Assembly (NCBI RefSeq): GCF_013372285.1 | Contig: NZ_CP054301.1 | Location: 2,783,001-2,847,000, forward strand | DNA from: Marinomonas primoryensis | GTDB taxonomy: Bacteria > Pseudomonadota > Gammaproteobacteria > Pseudomonadales > Marinomonadaceae | Direction of reading: 5' to 3' | Length of the DNA stretch: 64,000 nucleotides | Part shown: positions 1 to 8,523 of the stretch, in pieces | How positions within the stretch are numbered: the first letter of the stretch is position 1 | How the letters are laid out: each line of letters opens with the position of its first letter | Notes under the pieces: model-generated | The model's input: only the letters and a program-made list of their open reading frames with translations | Databases searched by the model: none | What the model was told of the DNA's origin: nothing | Position numbers and translations under genes: made by a program

Positions 1-82
1 AAAAAGCCTGACCGGATAAAGATGGCTCTTTAAAAGCCGGAAATTGAGAACGAACGAACGCCAAATCTAACAAAGGTGCCAT
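1..82 (-). CDS. Aminotransferase class V / cysteine desulfurase-like protein, N-terminus only (cut by window edge)
   Basis: Reading leftwards from an ATG at position 82 gives an open frame of 27 codons running off the window. It starts MAPLLDLAFVRSQFPAF and continues to LSGQAF, which resembles the N-terminus of class V (PLP) aminotransferases of the cysteine-desulfurase-like group, where a (L)D..FVRSQFPA-type motif precedes the first strand. A purine-rich GAGGATAAGG stretch lies just upstream of the ATG. It is divergent from the Lrp-family regulator at 233, about 150 bases away, so the two probably share a control region. The fold assignment rests on a very short piece and could be wrong; the open frame and ribosome binding site are directly visible. 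Confidence 0.55.
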   Translation of the reverse strand, partial: MAPLLDLAFVRSQFPAFKEPSLSGQAF

Positions 83-232
83 AACCTTATCCTCTTAAAA
101 GCAACCGTAATTTTTGCCTAGAAAAGCAAAATACTATGGCAAAAGTATAGAGAATAAAACACGCAAGTTGTTTGCTATTTCAAAGAAAGATTACTAACTT
201 AATACAATATTTTTGTTTGAATAGAGCGATAA

Positions 233-706
233 ATGAAAGAAATCACCTTAGACCGTACAGACTACAAAATAATCAAAGCATTAGAGAAAAATGGTCGTAT
301 AAGCAATACTCAACTGGCTCAAGCCATCAACCTGTCTCAATCACAATGTTTAAGACGCTTACGCTTATTAGAAGAAATGAACGTTATTAGCGGCTACCGA
401 GCAAAAGTGAACTATCAAAAGCTCGGCTATAGTGTCATGGCTTGGACTCTGGTGACCGTCAGTAAAGATACACCAAATGCACGGGATAACGTGATGCATT
501 TCCTACAACAACAAAGCGCAGCGATAAATGTGCATGGTGTCACTGGTGATGTGGATTTAATCGTAGAAGTGTGTGCCAAAAACATGGCTGAATTTACGGA
601 TTTGGTTGTCAAACAACTTTATGCTCACGCTGATGTAGTGAGTACAAAATCTTATATTTGTTTAGACACCGCCAAACAAGATGGCAGCCCTCTTGATAAC
701 GTCTAA
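233..706 (+). CDS. Lrp/AsnC-family transcriptional regulator
   Basis: A 157-residue protein of typical Lrp/AsnC size. Residues about 5-55 form the winged helix-turn-helix (LDRTDYKIIKALEKNGRISN, then a recognition helix with SQSQCLRRLRLLE), and residues about 70-150 the ligand-binding RAM domain. Members bind amino acids or related metabolites and control neighbouring amino-acid genes as dimers and octamers. The divergent class V aminotransferase start at 82 is the obvious candidate target; this is inference from position. The shared upstream region (83-232) is AT-rich. The effector cannot be told from the sequence. Confidence 0.93.
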   Translation: MKEITLDRTDYKIIKALEKNGRISNTQLAQAINLSQSQCLRRLRLLEEMNVISGYRAKVNYQKLGYSVMAWTLVTVSKDTPNARDNVMHFLQQQSAAINVHGVTGDVDLIVEVCAKNMAEFTDLVVKQLYAHADVVSTKSYICLDTAKQDGSPLDNV

Positions 707-840
707 TACTGAATGAATTACACTTTCAAATGACCCTATTATCTGCTCAATTATTCTATTACTGTCCGATTGATTAGTTTTATTCAGCTATTGGTGTATT
801 TTATATCGTTTGTCTTATTTACGTGGAATTCCTACTATAT

Positions 841-871
841 CAACATCAAAACACAGTTTGTTTTGATGTTG
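841..871. promoter_or_regulatory. Perfect inverted repeat in the leader of a small gene
   Basis: Arms of 13 bases (CAACATCAAAACA / TGTTTTGATGTTG, with the last pair closing the loop) match perfectly around a short loop. It ends about 30 bases before the ATG at 903. No T-run follows, so it is not an ordinary intrinsic terminator. It could be an operator for a dimeric regulator or an RNA hairpin in the 5' leader. The structure is seen directly; the role is unknown. Confidence 0.6.
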
Positions 872-902
872 ATTTCAAACAACCATGGATAAGGAAAACA
901 CG

Positions 903-1106
903 ATGAAAAACAATCAAACTATTGCTGAATTATTAGCAAACGTTAACTCAGCATACCTAACAGACGCTGAAAAATACGAAGCAATCGCACGTGCAGAACG
1001 CGCTGAATACATTGTTGCAGGTATATCTTCTGCTATTAAAGCCGTTAAAAAAGCAGCACTGAAATTAAAAGCCGTTTTCGTATCATCTTCTGCTCAGCAC
1101 GCTTAA
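903..1106 (+). CDS. Small basic alanine/lysine-rich protein, unknown function
   Basis: A 67-residue protein. An ATG 18 bases upstream (885) is also in frame, but the ATG at 903 is preceded by AAGGA at 7-base spacing and is preferred. Residues 1-40 are mildly acidic and helical (TIAELLANVNSAYLTDAEKY, then an Arg/Glu/Ala-rich stretch); residues about 45-62 form a cationic amphipathic helix (AIKAVKKAALKLKAVF). No signal peptide or cysteines. I do not recognise the family; DUF1127-like small proteins have a similar size and charge. It stands alone, with a perfect hairpin in its leader and an AT-rich 7-bp hairpin at 1143-1160 after it. A single-gene transcript is inferred. Confidence 0.6.
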   Translation: MKNNQTIAELLANVNSAYLTDAEKYEAIARAERAEYIVAGISSAIKAVKKAALKLKAVFVSSSAQHA

Positions 1107-1290
1107 TCAATACCGCTAATATAAAGTTCAATTGGGTAAGCGTCTTCTTCTAAAAGAAGATATTTTGGCTTAGTCCAACGGATTTTCTAAAAAAGGAAAC
1201 AGCGCTAAAATAATAACATAAGCGCTTCCCTGCTCCTTTTTCGAGTTACTCCACTCTATTTATTTTCTTTAAAATTTTTAATTCAGTCTT

Positions 1291-1668
1291 TTAGTTCTGT
1301 CGTTCTTGCAACACTTCTTTGAAAGCAAACATGCCATTCAATGCCGATGGAAAGCCTGCGTAGACTGACATTTGCAATAACACTTCTTTTATTTCGTCTT
1401 CACTGCAACCAACATTTAAAGCAGCGTTCAGGTGGACTTTAAGTTGAGGTCGGCAATTACCTAACGCGGTTAATGCTGCGACGGTGGCGATCTCTCTGGA
1501 CTTAAGATCCAAGCCGGGTCGTGAGTAAATATCACCAAATGGATATTCAATGGTGAATCGAGCCAAATCAGGGCAAATGTCTTGCAGGCTATCTATCACA
1601 TTATGCCCCGCTTCTCCGTCAATCTTAGAAAGCAGCGCTAAACCTAAGTCAAATCTTGAGTTATCCAT
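1291..1668 (-). CDS. Carboxymuconolactone decarboxylase (CMD/AhpD-like) family protein
   Basis: A 125-residue, mostly helical protein with the CMD core in its second half: REIATVAALTALGNC, then HLNAALNVGCSEDEIKEVLL. That His/Cys/Glu pattern is characteristic of gamma-carboxymuconolactone decarboxylases and small AhpD-like proteins. The AhpD CxxC pair is absent, so a thiol peroxidase partner role is not supported. It lies 61 bases downstream of a MerR-family regulator on the same strand; MerR-CMD pairs are common, and the regulator probably controls both genes. The physiological substrate is unknown. Confidence 0.88.
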   Translation of the reverse strand: MDNSRFDLGLALLSKIDGEAGHNVIDSLQDICPDLARFTIEYPFGDIYSRPGLDLKSREIATVAALTALGNCRPQLKVHLNAALNVGCSEDEIKEVLLQMSVYAGFPSALNGMFAFKEVLQERQN

Positions 1669-1729
1669 GGTGTACTCCTATTCATTTTCTTAAAGAAGCA
1701 ACACCTTACAAGTTAGAGCAAACTCTAAG

Positions 1730-2086
1730 TCAACTCACTTTGTTGGCTTTATACAAATCAATCTTCCTGTCTAGCGCCTCTAGATGGTTCTGCTGCAACA
1801 CTATGTGCGCTTTTAACCGTTCTTTATGGCGCTCTAACAGTTGCTGACGTTCAAAGACTGTCATTACCCCGACCTCTCGTAATTCCGCGTACTGCAGTAT
1901 ATTTTCCAGAGCCATCCCCGTTTCTTTCAAACGAACAATAAAACCAACCCAATCTACCTCTTTTTTTGTATAAGACCGATGACCACTGGTATTACGTTGA
2001 ACATTTTTTATCAATCCGATTTTTTCGTAATAACGCAATGTATGAGCCGATAATCCAACGCACAATGAGAACTCTTTCATGTTCAT
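1730..2086 (-). CDS. MerR-family transcriptional regulator
   Basis: 118 residues. The N-terminal MerR winged helix is clear at residues 1-70 (FSLCVGLSAHTLRYYEKIGL, then RSYTKKEVDWVGFI), followed by the dimerisation coiled coil (about 80-115). There is no C-terminal metal-binding cysteine pattern, which separates it from the mercury and copper sensors and places it with the small YyaN/AdhR-like group that pairs with oxidoreductase or CMD genes. The start is the ATG at 2086, three codons before KEFSLC. It is upstream of, and probably cotranscribed with, the CMD-family gene. Confidence 0.92.
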   Translation of the reverse strand: MNMKEFSLCVGLSAHTLRYYEKIGLIKNVQRNTSGHRSYTKKEVDWVGFIVRLKETGMALENILQYAELREVGVMTVFERQQLLERHKERLKAHIVLQQNHLEALDRKIDLYKANKVS

Positions 2087-2150
2087 AATACGACTTCCTA
2101 GGCATAATATAAGCCAACAAGATCGAACAATAATTTGATGGAAAAAAGTA

Positions 2151-2618
2151 ATGATAACATGGCATTGTCAGCCGTTTAACGAGCTGTCTACTCACATCCT
2201 TTATGATTTACTTAGACTTCGCTGTGATGTTTTTGTGGTTGAGCAGAACTGCCCTTTTCCGGAATTAGACGGCTTGGATACATTACCCAGCACTCAACAT
2301 CTTTTTGCCTTACAAGACAATCAACTCGTAGCCTATGCAAGATTGTTGGCCGAAGGTGATTCGTATTCAGGTTACAGCAGCATAGGACGCGTCGTTGTTG
2401 CACCGCAAAGCCGCAAGGATAAAATGGGTCATACATTGATGAGTCATGCAATTAAACATGCAACGACTCTATGGCCAACCAGTCCGATCAAAATTGGCGC
2501 TCAATCGCATCTTGAAAATTTTTATAAATCCCACGGTTTTATAACGGTTTCCGCGCCTTACATGGAAGATGGCATAGAACATTATATTATGACGCGGGAA
2601 CTTGAAGTAACGCGTTAA
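2151..2618 (+). CDS. elaA: GNAT-family N-acetyltransferase ElaA
   Basis: 155 residues matching E. coli ElaA closely in layout: an early LRCDVFVVEQNCPFPELDG motif, then LVAYARLL, the acetyl-CoA region IGRVVVAPQSR...MGHTLMSHAI, and a C-terminal IGAQSHLENFYKSHGF. ElaA is a small soluble GNAT enzyme with no firmly established substrate. The 3' end overlaps the end of the convergent glycosylase gene (2587-3213) by 32 bases. Confidence 0.92.
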   Translation: MITWHCQPFNELSTHILYDLLRLRCDVFVVEQNCPFPELDGLDTLPSTQHLFALQDNQLVAYARLLAEGDSYSGYSSIGRVVVAPQSRKDKMGHTLMSHAIKHATTLWPTSPIKIGAQSHLENFYKSHGFITVSAPYMEDGIEHYIMTRELEVTR

Positions 2619-3213
2619 CCCGTTGTTTGAGCGCTGGCAAAACCTCAGCTTCAAACCAAGGGTTTTGCTTCAACCAGCGATTATTTCGAGGACTAGGGTG
2701 AGGTAAAACCAATATTCCCTGTTCCAACCAATACTGCCACGCTTTAACCTGTTCTGTGAGATTGCCTGAACGTCCTAAATGATATTTTTGGGCATAAGCA
2801 CCTAGTACAACCGTCAACTCAACATGAGTAAGCTGATTCAATATGGTCTCACGCCACTTTACGGCGCATTCAGGACGTGGCGGTACATCCCCAGATATCT
2901 TTCCTGCTGACGGCCCACTCTTATAATAAGCATGGCCAGGGAAACAAAAGCCCATTGGTAAAATAGCCACTTGCTGGGCGTCATAAAATACGTTCACAGG
3001 CACACCAAGCCAATCTCTTAACCGATCACCACTAAGATCATCAAAAGGGCGGCCACTATCATGGGCCTTTTGCCCCGGAGCCTGACCTGCAATGAGTATT
3101 TTTGCACTAGGATGAATTTGAATAATCGGTTCAGGGGGATTTGGAAGAAGACTCGCACAATGCTGGCAAGATAAAACGGCCTCTTTTAATGCTATGAAAG
3201 TTTCTTGTGACAT
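2587..3213 (-). CDS. Uracil-DNA glycosylase superfamily protein
   Basis: 208 residues. The fold signatures are visible: a GQAPGQKAHDSGRPFDD motif near residues 43-60 (water-activating loop of the UDG superfamily) and a C-terminal HPSPRNNRW motif. An N-terminal CQHC pair is present, but the four-cysteine Fe-S pattern of family 4/5 thermophilic enzymes is not obvious. Expected to act on damaged bases or a related DNA lesion; many members of this subgroup are uncharacterised. It is convergent with elaA and overlaps it by 32 bases at the 3' end. Confidence 0.85.
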   Translation of the reverse strand: MSQETFIALKEAVLSCQHCASLLPNPPEPIIQIHPSAKILIAGQAPGQKAHDSGRPFDDLSGDRLRDWLGVPVNVFYDAQQVAILPMGFCFPGHAYYKSGPSAGKISGDVPPRPECAVKWRETILNQLTHVELTVVLGAYAQKYHLGRSGNLTEQVKAWQYWLEQGILVLPHPSPRNNRWLKQNPWFEAEVLPALKQRVNALLQVPAS

Positions 3214-3241
3214 AAACCTGTCTCGCTCTTGCCTCTAAAAC

Positions 3242-3276
3242 AAAAAAGCAGCCGCTGTTTCCAGAGGCTGCTTTTT
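3242..3276 (-). terminator. Rho-independent terminator after slyD
   Basis: A GCAGCC...GGCTGC stem flanked by an A-run on the left and a T-run on the right, so it can work on both strands. It lies 24 bases beyond the stop of the minus-strand slyD gene and upstream of the glycosylase start. Confidence 0.85.
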
Positions 3277-3299
3277 AGATTATTCGTTTTTTATTTGAT

Positions 3300-3782
3300 C
3301 TAGTGTTGATGACCACCTTCGCCATGCACATGACCATGCTCTAACTCTTCAGCCAATGCTTCGCGAACTTCAATAATCTCAACATCAAACTTCAACGTTT
3401 TACCAGCCAATGGATGGTTACCATCAAGCATAATGCCATCATCTTCTACCGCGATAACAGTAACAGGTTGTTGGCCGCCTGGCGTTTGTGCCATGAACTG
3501 CATGCCAATTTCAATATCATCAACGCCTTGAAAATTTTCTGTTGGTACTTTCTGGATAAGTTCTTCATGTACTGCGCCGTAGCCATCTTCAGGCTCAACC
3601 GATACCGCAAGTTTATCACCCGCTGCTTTGCCTTGAAGTGCTTTATCTAGGCCATCAATGATGTTCTGAGCGCCACTTAAAAATACTAAAGGCTCTTGAC
3701 CTACAGAAGAGTCTAGCTCTTGGCCTTGTTCGTCTGTCAATGTGTAATGCATGCTAACAACGGCGTTTTCTGTGATTTGCAT
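3300..3782 (-). CDS. slyD: FKBP-type peptidyl-prolyl cis-trans isomerase SlyD
   Basis: 160 residues from the ATG at 3782, preceded by GGAG at 6-base spacing; the open frame extends 43 codons further upstream but without an FKBP-like sequence. Layout is FKBP half, inserted chaperone (IF) flap, FKBP half, then a short His-rich tail (HGHVHGEGGHQH). SlyD isomerises prolyl bonds, acts as a cytosolic chaperone and binds nickel through its tail; the tail here is shorter than in E. coli. A nickel role is plausible since the window also encodes Ni-SOD, but that link is inference. Confidence 0.92.
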   Translation of the reverse strand: MQITENAVVSMHYTLTDEQGQELDSSVGQEPLVFLSGAQNIIDGLDKALQGKAAGDKLAVSVEPEDGYGAVHEELIQKVPTENFQGVDDIEIGMQFMAQTPGGQQPVTVIAVEDDGIMLDGNHPLAGKTLKFDVEIIEVREALAEELEHGHVHGEGGHQH

Positions 3783-4016
3783 TCTATTCTCCAGCTTAAA
3801 AATGAATAAGGGTACGAGCGCTTGATACAAGCAAACAGGGTTGCGATACACCGCCACAACACGAACCCAAACAATAGTTTGTGGCATTATGATAACGTTC
3901 CATAAGCGCAATAACTACCGTATAAACCTAGAAGTTTGGTACGTTCGACGATTTTTAAAGGGATGTTTGAATATTAATTTGAAAAAAAGACACATATCAA
4001 GCAAAACAGATCAAAT

Positions 4017-4478
4017 TTAAAGCGACAATTCAAAAATAGATTGCCTTTTCACCAATAAAAAATCTAAGGCCAAATAGAATTTTTTAGCCTCTTCCCGAAT
4101 GTCATTGGTTCGAACTCGCAACGTCACATGTTCTTCTGATGCCCACCGTCTAGCTTGTTCAACCAAGACACGTCCAGCCCCTTTGAAACGGGCTTCGGCC
4201 GAGACTGACAATCCCAGTATTTCAATAAAATCTGCAGAAGCCATTCGAAAAGCATGTTGCGCATGAAGCCAGCCAATCACCACGCCATCTAATTCAGCCA
4301 CCCAAGCCCTATCGTCGTTAGAACCTAGCAAACGCTCAAGCCTCTGAACAGCAGAATGTTTGGCAGCCTCCTCTTTGTAACCCAATCCAGCCGCCACTAG
4401 CGCAATGGCTGCGGCGTCATCCACACATGCAGGTCGAATTAGCATCACCGTTTCGCTCTCCTTTTTTATATGAATCAT
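4017..4478 (-). CDS. GNAT-family N-acetyltransferase
   Basis: Up to 153 residues. The first ATG (4478) overlaps the stop of the preceding gene as ATGA, suggesting translational coupling. However, an AAGGAGAG sequence before GTG/ATG codons at about 4442-4445 (MLIRPACVDDAAAIAL) suggests a start 11-12 codons later. The acetyl-CoA site is seen in LGLSVSAEARFKGAGRVLVE and the C-terminal FYLALDF motif. Substrate unknown. It forms a two-gene unit with the DOPA-dioxygenase-like gene upstream. Confidence 0.85.
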   Translation of the reverse strand: MIHIKKESETVMLIRPACVDDAAAIALVAAGLGYKEEAAKHSAVQRLERLLGSNDDRAWVAELDGVVIGWLHAQHAFRMASADFIEILGLSVSAEARFKGAGRVLVEQARRWASEEHVTLRVRTNDIREEAKKFYLALDFLLVKRQSIFELSL

Positions 4479-4837
4479 TTAGCTAACGGCTTAAACTGTG
4501 AAATGTCCAGGGTGTATGCCCGCCCTAACCAACTAACACCCTGAGTATGATCTACGTAATCATTGCCAGTTAGTGGATGAACAAAAACATCTAAAGACTG
4601 TCGGTTTAACATCAGCCAAGGAATAATTTGACCAAACGTTTCTGAAGCAAACGACAACTGACAACTCCAAACGGGATGTGGACCAACGGGTTTCTGATGA
4701 AAACGCCCAATACGGATATCAAACAATTCAGCCGCTTGCTCTGCAACCTGCTTGGCTATCTCAACACCCGCTTCGTCCGCATAATAAAGATGAGCATGGA
4801 ATGCTTTTATGTCACGATGTAAAGGAAATTGATTCAT
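4475..4837 (-). CDS. DOPA 4,5-dioxygenase family protein
   Basis: 120 residues from the ATG at 4837, preceded by AGGAGAG. Conserved histidines of this small extradiol-dioxygenase family are visible: FHAHLYY near residue 11, GPHPVWS in the middle and HPLTGNDYVDHTQGVSWLG near the end. Family members cleave the catechol ring of L-DOPA in plants and fungi; the bacterial role is generally unknown. The next gene (GNAT) starts inside its stop codon. Confidence 0.88.
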   Translation of the reverse strand: MNQFPLHRDIKAFHAHLYYADEAGVEIAKQVAEQAAELFDIRIGRFHQKPVGPHPVWSCQLSFASETFGQIIPWLMLNRQSLDVFVHPLTGNDYVDHTQGVSWLGRAYTLDISQFKPLAK

Positions 4838-5044
4838 GGTCTCTCCTAGTATTGTCTTATTAGGATTACAGTTTAACACCCGTCAGCACACAAATGATTG
4901 ATGCGAAAAAAGGTATTTGGAGAGAAAAAACAACCACCTACTAACGCTACGAGACCTAAGTCGTAGAGGATTGTCAAATTGACTGTGTTACATTGAGTTT
5001 AAAACAACAATGACGCATCAACCTATGTTCAGGTAATTTATTCA

Positions 5045-8000
5045 ATGACTGTTTTCTGGATTCTGTTAGCCATTCTTTACGTTCTAGGCCTCTTCTGGAT
5101 CGCCATTTGGGGCGACAAAGAAAGCCCTGCAGCCAAAAAACTGACGCGTCACCCATTGGTCTATAGCTTATCGTTGGCCATTTATTGTACCGCTTGGACC
5201 TTCTACGGTTCTATCGGTGAAGCCTCTCGTTCTGGCTGGAGCTATTTGCCCATTCTTTTAGGCCCCATTTTATTGTATTTATTTGCCTTCCCAATATTAC
5301 GAAAAATGATTACGGTGAGCCGTAAACAAAACATCACTTCAATTGCCGACTTTATTTCCTCTCGATACGGTAAACGACCCATGACCGCCCCACTGGTCAT
5401 ACTCATCAGTATGCTGGCCGTCATTCCTTATATTGCCTTGCAGCTGAAAGCCATAGGCTCTAACTTCGCTCTTTTTGTTAATCAAGATGAGTCTTCGGCC
5501 AGCCTTGTTGTTTTTGTCGCTACCATTTCGATTGGTGTTTTTGCCATGTTATTTGGTACAAGAAAAGTAGAAGTAACAGAGTATCGTTCCGGAATGATGC
5601 TAGCGATTGGCGCCGAGTCTTTGTTTAAATTGATCGCCATTGTCGCCGTTGGCTTGGTTGCCATCATCATGACTCAAGATTTTGATCTAGACGAGATGAG
5701 CCAAAATGTGGATTTCTCAGTATGGAACCCTGAACAGTTTTTGTCTTTTCCTTTTCTCATGCAGACATTTATGGCGGCAGCGGCGGTTATTTGTTTACCT
5801 CGACAATTCCATGTCACCGTAGTCGATCATCAAAGCAACAAGCAATCCAATATGGCACGTTGGTTATTCCCTTTATACTTGCTCATTTTCGCGTCTATTA
5901 TTCCGCCCATAGCCATTGCCGGCCAGAGTCTTTTTTCTGCGGACATTAATCCAGACACCTATGTGATTCAGTTCGCCTTAGTGTCAGATAACCTGCCCTT
6001 GCAAATGTTGATATTTCTAGGCGGAATGTCGGCCACAACGGCGATGATCATTGTGGCTACGTTTGCTTTAAGTATCATGATCAGCAACGATGTCATCCTA
6101 CCTCTTATGCTGGCCCGAGCCAGTGCACAACAACAAGCCTTACCCTTATATCGACGTCGCATATTAATGATTCGACGCTTAGCGATGGCCGGCATTTTAG
6201 TCCTATCCTTTTTGTACTATCAAAAAATGGCTAACAACGAATCGCTTGCCGGTACAGGCGTTTTGGCCTTCTCTCTTGTTCTACAACTTATGCCCGCCGT
6301 TCTTGGGGGACTCTACTGGAAACGCGCACACGCGCACGGTGTTTACACTGGGTTAACATTGGGTTTCTTGTGCTGGATGTTGATGATGATGCTACCACTT
6401 TCTGGCAATATAGATTGGGGCTTAGACACAGCTCAATCCCGCTCAGAATTAATCAGCTACGGCGCCTTTATCAGCTTGTTAGCAAATATTTTTGGTTACA
6501 TAGTAGGGTCTTTGTTATCGACTGAGCGTTTGATAGATCGAATCCAAGCAACCGCCTTTGTTAGTCCTACTACCGAGCTTGAAAAAGGCTTTTTTAAGCC
6601 TAAGAGCAAAGCGACCAATGGCGACTTTTTTGTCTTGCTAGAAACTTTTTTAGGCAAACAAAAAAGCCAGCAAGTATTGTCTAATTTTGAGCAAGATTAC
6701 AGCCAGACCATTCCGAATAATGCATCGCCAAACCGGCTATTTGTGGACTATTGCGAACGCATTTTGGGAGGCGTTTTGGGCGGATCTTCGGCTCGCACCA
6801 TCATCAACTCCATCTTGATTGATAAGCAAATCAAGGTAGAAGAAATGGTGACCTATCTGGATGAAACCACCCAAGCGATTCAATTTAGTCAAAATCTACT
6901 GTTCGTATCCATGGATAATTTAGACCAAGGCATTAGCGTAGTCGACAAAGATCTGCGTATCGTCGCGTGGAATAAAACCTACCTGTCACTTTATCCTTAT
7001 CCAGAAAGTATGCTAACCGTTGGACTGCCTGTCGAAGAGCTTATTCGCTTTAATGCCGAACGTGGTGAATGCGGCGTTGGTGACATTGAAGAACTAGTAA
7101 ACAAGCGCTTAGAACACCTTAGAAAAGGCACAACTCATCGCTTTTTACGTCGCCGAGGCAGTGGCAGAGTCATCGAAATGGTCGGAAACCCGCTTCCTGA
7201 TGGCGGCTTCGTCACTAGCTTCACCGATGTGACTGAACACATTGAAAGCCAACAAGCCTTAAAAGAAGCCAATATCGACTTAGAAAAACGAGTCGAAGCA
7301 CGAACCGAAGAAGTGCAAGGCGTTAACAACGAGCTAATGCAAGAAATTGAACGTCGTAACCAAGCTGAAAAAGCGTTGATCAGTGCCAAAGCGGAAGCCG
7401 AACAAGCCAATGCGTCTAAAACAGAATTTCTCGCCTTAGCCAGCCACGATATTCTACAACCGCTAAACGCCGCCAAGCTTTACATGGGAATATTACAGTC
7501 CACCCAGCTTCCTAATGATACACATCAAGTCGTTAACAGACTGTCTGACTCACTAGAGTCAACCGAGGCGCTAATTTCGACCTTGCTTGAAATTGCACGC
7601 TTAGACCAAGGCGCCATACAGCCAAAATTAGTGGACTGTAACCTACAAGATATCCTCGCACCGATTGTGGCGGAATTTGGTGTTATCGCGGAGAGTAAAA
7701 ATATTCGCTTAACCACCCATATGCGCTCTTTTCGAGTACATACCGACCCTATCTACTTACGCCGAATCATCCAAAACTTTGTCTCCAATGCCGTGAAGTA
7801 CACGCAAAAAGGACGTGTATTATTAAGCGTAAGACCTCGATCTGGCGTAGTGTATTTACAAGTATGGGACACTGGCGTTGGGATTCCAGCGTCAGAACAA
7901 AAGAAAATATTTGACGATTTCTACCGCTGGGAAAACACGCAAGAACCCGGCATGGGACTAGGGCTTGGTTTGGTTCGTCGCATGCAAAAGCAACTGGGAT

Positions 8001-8503
8001 TGGCTACGGAAATACATTCAACACCCGGCAAAGGCAGCTGTTTTAGCATTGAAATCCCCCTGGCCCAAAGCAATATAATCGTGGCGTTACCAACACCGCT
8101 ACCTATTGTAACGCCGCAAGAAAAACTGGCTCATTGCTATGTTTGGTGCATTGACGATGAAAAAAATAACCTGACAGCCATGAATACACTATTAACTCAC
8201 TGGCAATGCGATTGTCGCGCTTTTAATCGCTTTAATGACGCATTACAGGCTGAAGGTGAAGCAGAATTACTCTTGGTCGACTATCACCTTGATGACAACC
8301 AAGATGGCCTATCCTTGATCACGGCGCTCAGAGCCCGTGCAGGAAAAAACATTCCTGCGGTGTTGATTACCGCCCTACGCGACCCAGAATTAGTAGAACA
8401 ATGCAAAAAACTACAGATTACTTATATGGCGAAACCGGCCAAACCCGCAAAATTGCGGGCTCTGGTTCAACACATTCATCAATTAAGAGAAGAGAAAAAA
8501 TAA
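5045..8503 (+). CDS. Hybrid sensor histidine kinase with sodium/solute symporter domain, PAS and receiver
   Basis: 1152 residues. In order: an SSF (sodium/solute symporter-like) membrane domain of about 12-13 helices (about 1-490); a PAS domain (about 610-725, DNLDQGISVVDKDLRIVAWN); a coiled-coil linker (725-790); HisKA with the phospho-accepting His801 in ALASHDILQPLNA; HATPase (NFVSNAVKYT, GVGIP, GLGLGLV); and a C-terminal receiver with Asp1079 in LLLVDYHLDD. This is the architecture of CbrA/NahK-like kinases, where the SSF part may sense or transport a substrate. No partner response regulator is adjacent, so signalling probably goes through a distant one. It is complete and stands alone. 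Confidence 0.93.
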   Translation: MTVFWILLAILYVLGLFWIAIWGDKESPAAKKLTRHPLVYSLSLAIYCTAWTFYGSIGEASRSGWSYLPILLGPILLYLFAFPILRKMITVSRKQNITSIADFISSRYGKRPMTAPLVILISMLAVIPYIALQLKAIGSNFALFVNQDESSASLVVFVATISIGVFAMLFGTRKVEVTEYRSGMMLAIGAESLFKLIAIVAVGLVAIIMTQDFDLDEMSQNVDFSVWNPEQFLSFPFLMQTFMAAAAVICLPRQFHVTVVDHQSNKQSNMARWLFPLYLLIFASIIPPIAIAGQSLFSADINPDTYVIQFALVSDNLPLQMLIFLGGMSATTAMIIVATFALSIMISNDVILPLMLARASAQQQALPLYRRRILMIRRLAMAGILVLSFLYYQKMANNESLAGTGVLAFSLVLQLMPAVLGGLYWKRAHAHGVYTGLTLGFLCWMLMMMLPLSGNIDWGLDTAQSRSELISYGAFISLLANIFGYIVGSLLSTERLIDRIQATAFVSPTTELEKGFFKPKSKATNGDFFVLLETFLGKQKSQQVLSNFEQDYSQTIPNNASPNRLFVDYCERILGGVLGGSSARTIINSILIDKQIKVEEMVTYLDETTQAIQFSQNLLFVSMDNLDQGISVVDKDLRIVAWNKTYLSLYPYPESMLTVGLPVEELIRFNAERGECGVGDIEELVNKRLEHLRKGTTHRFLRRRGSGRVIEMVGNPLPDGGFVTSFTDVTEHIESQQALKEANIDLEKRVEARTEEVQGVNNELMQEIERRNQAEKALISAKAEAEQANASKTEFLALASHDILQPLNAAKLYMGILQSTQLPNDTHQVVNRLSDSLESTEALISTLLEIARLDQGAIQPKLVDCNLQDILAPIVAEFGVIAESKNIRLTTHMRSFRVHTDPIYLRRIIQNFVSNAVKYTQKGRVLLSVRPRSGVVYLQVWDTGVGIPASEQKKIFDDFYRWENTQEPGMGLGLGLVRRMQKQLGLATEIHSTPGKGSCFSIEIPLAQSNIIVALPTPLPIVTPQEKLAHCYVWCIDDEKNNLTAMNTLLTHWQCDCRAFNRFNDALQAEGEAELLLVDYHLDDNQDGLSLITALRARAGKNIPAVLITALRDPELVEQCKKLQITYMAKPAKPAKLRALVQHIHQLREEKK

Positions 8504-8523
8504 CGCGGGGTAAATCGTGACGT

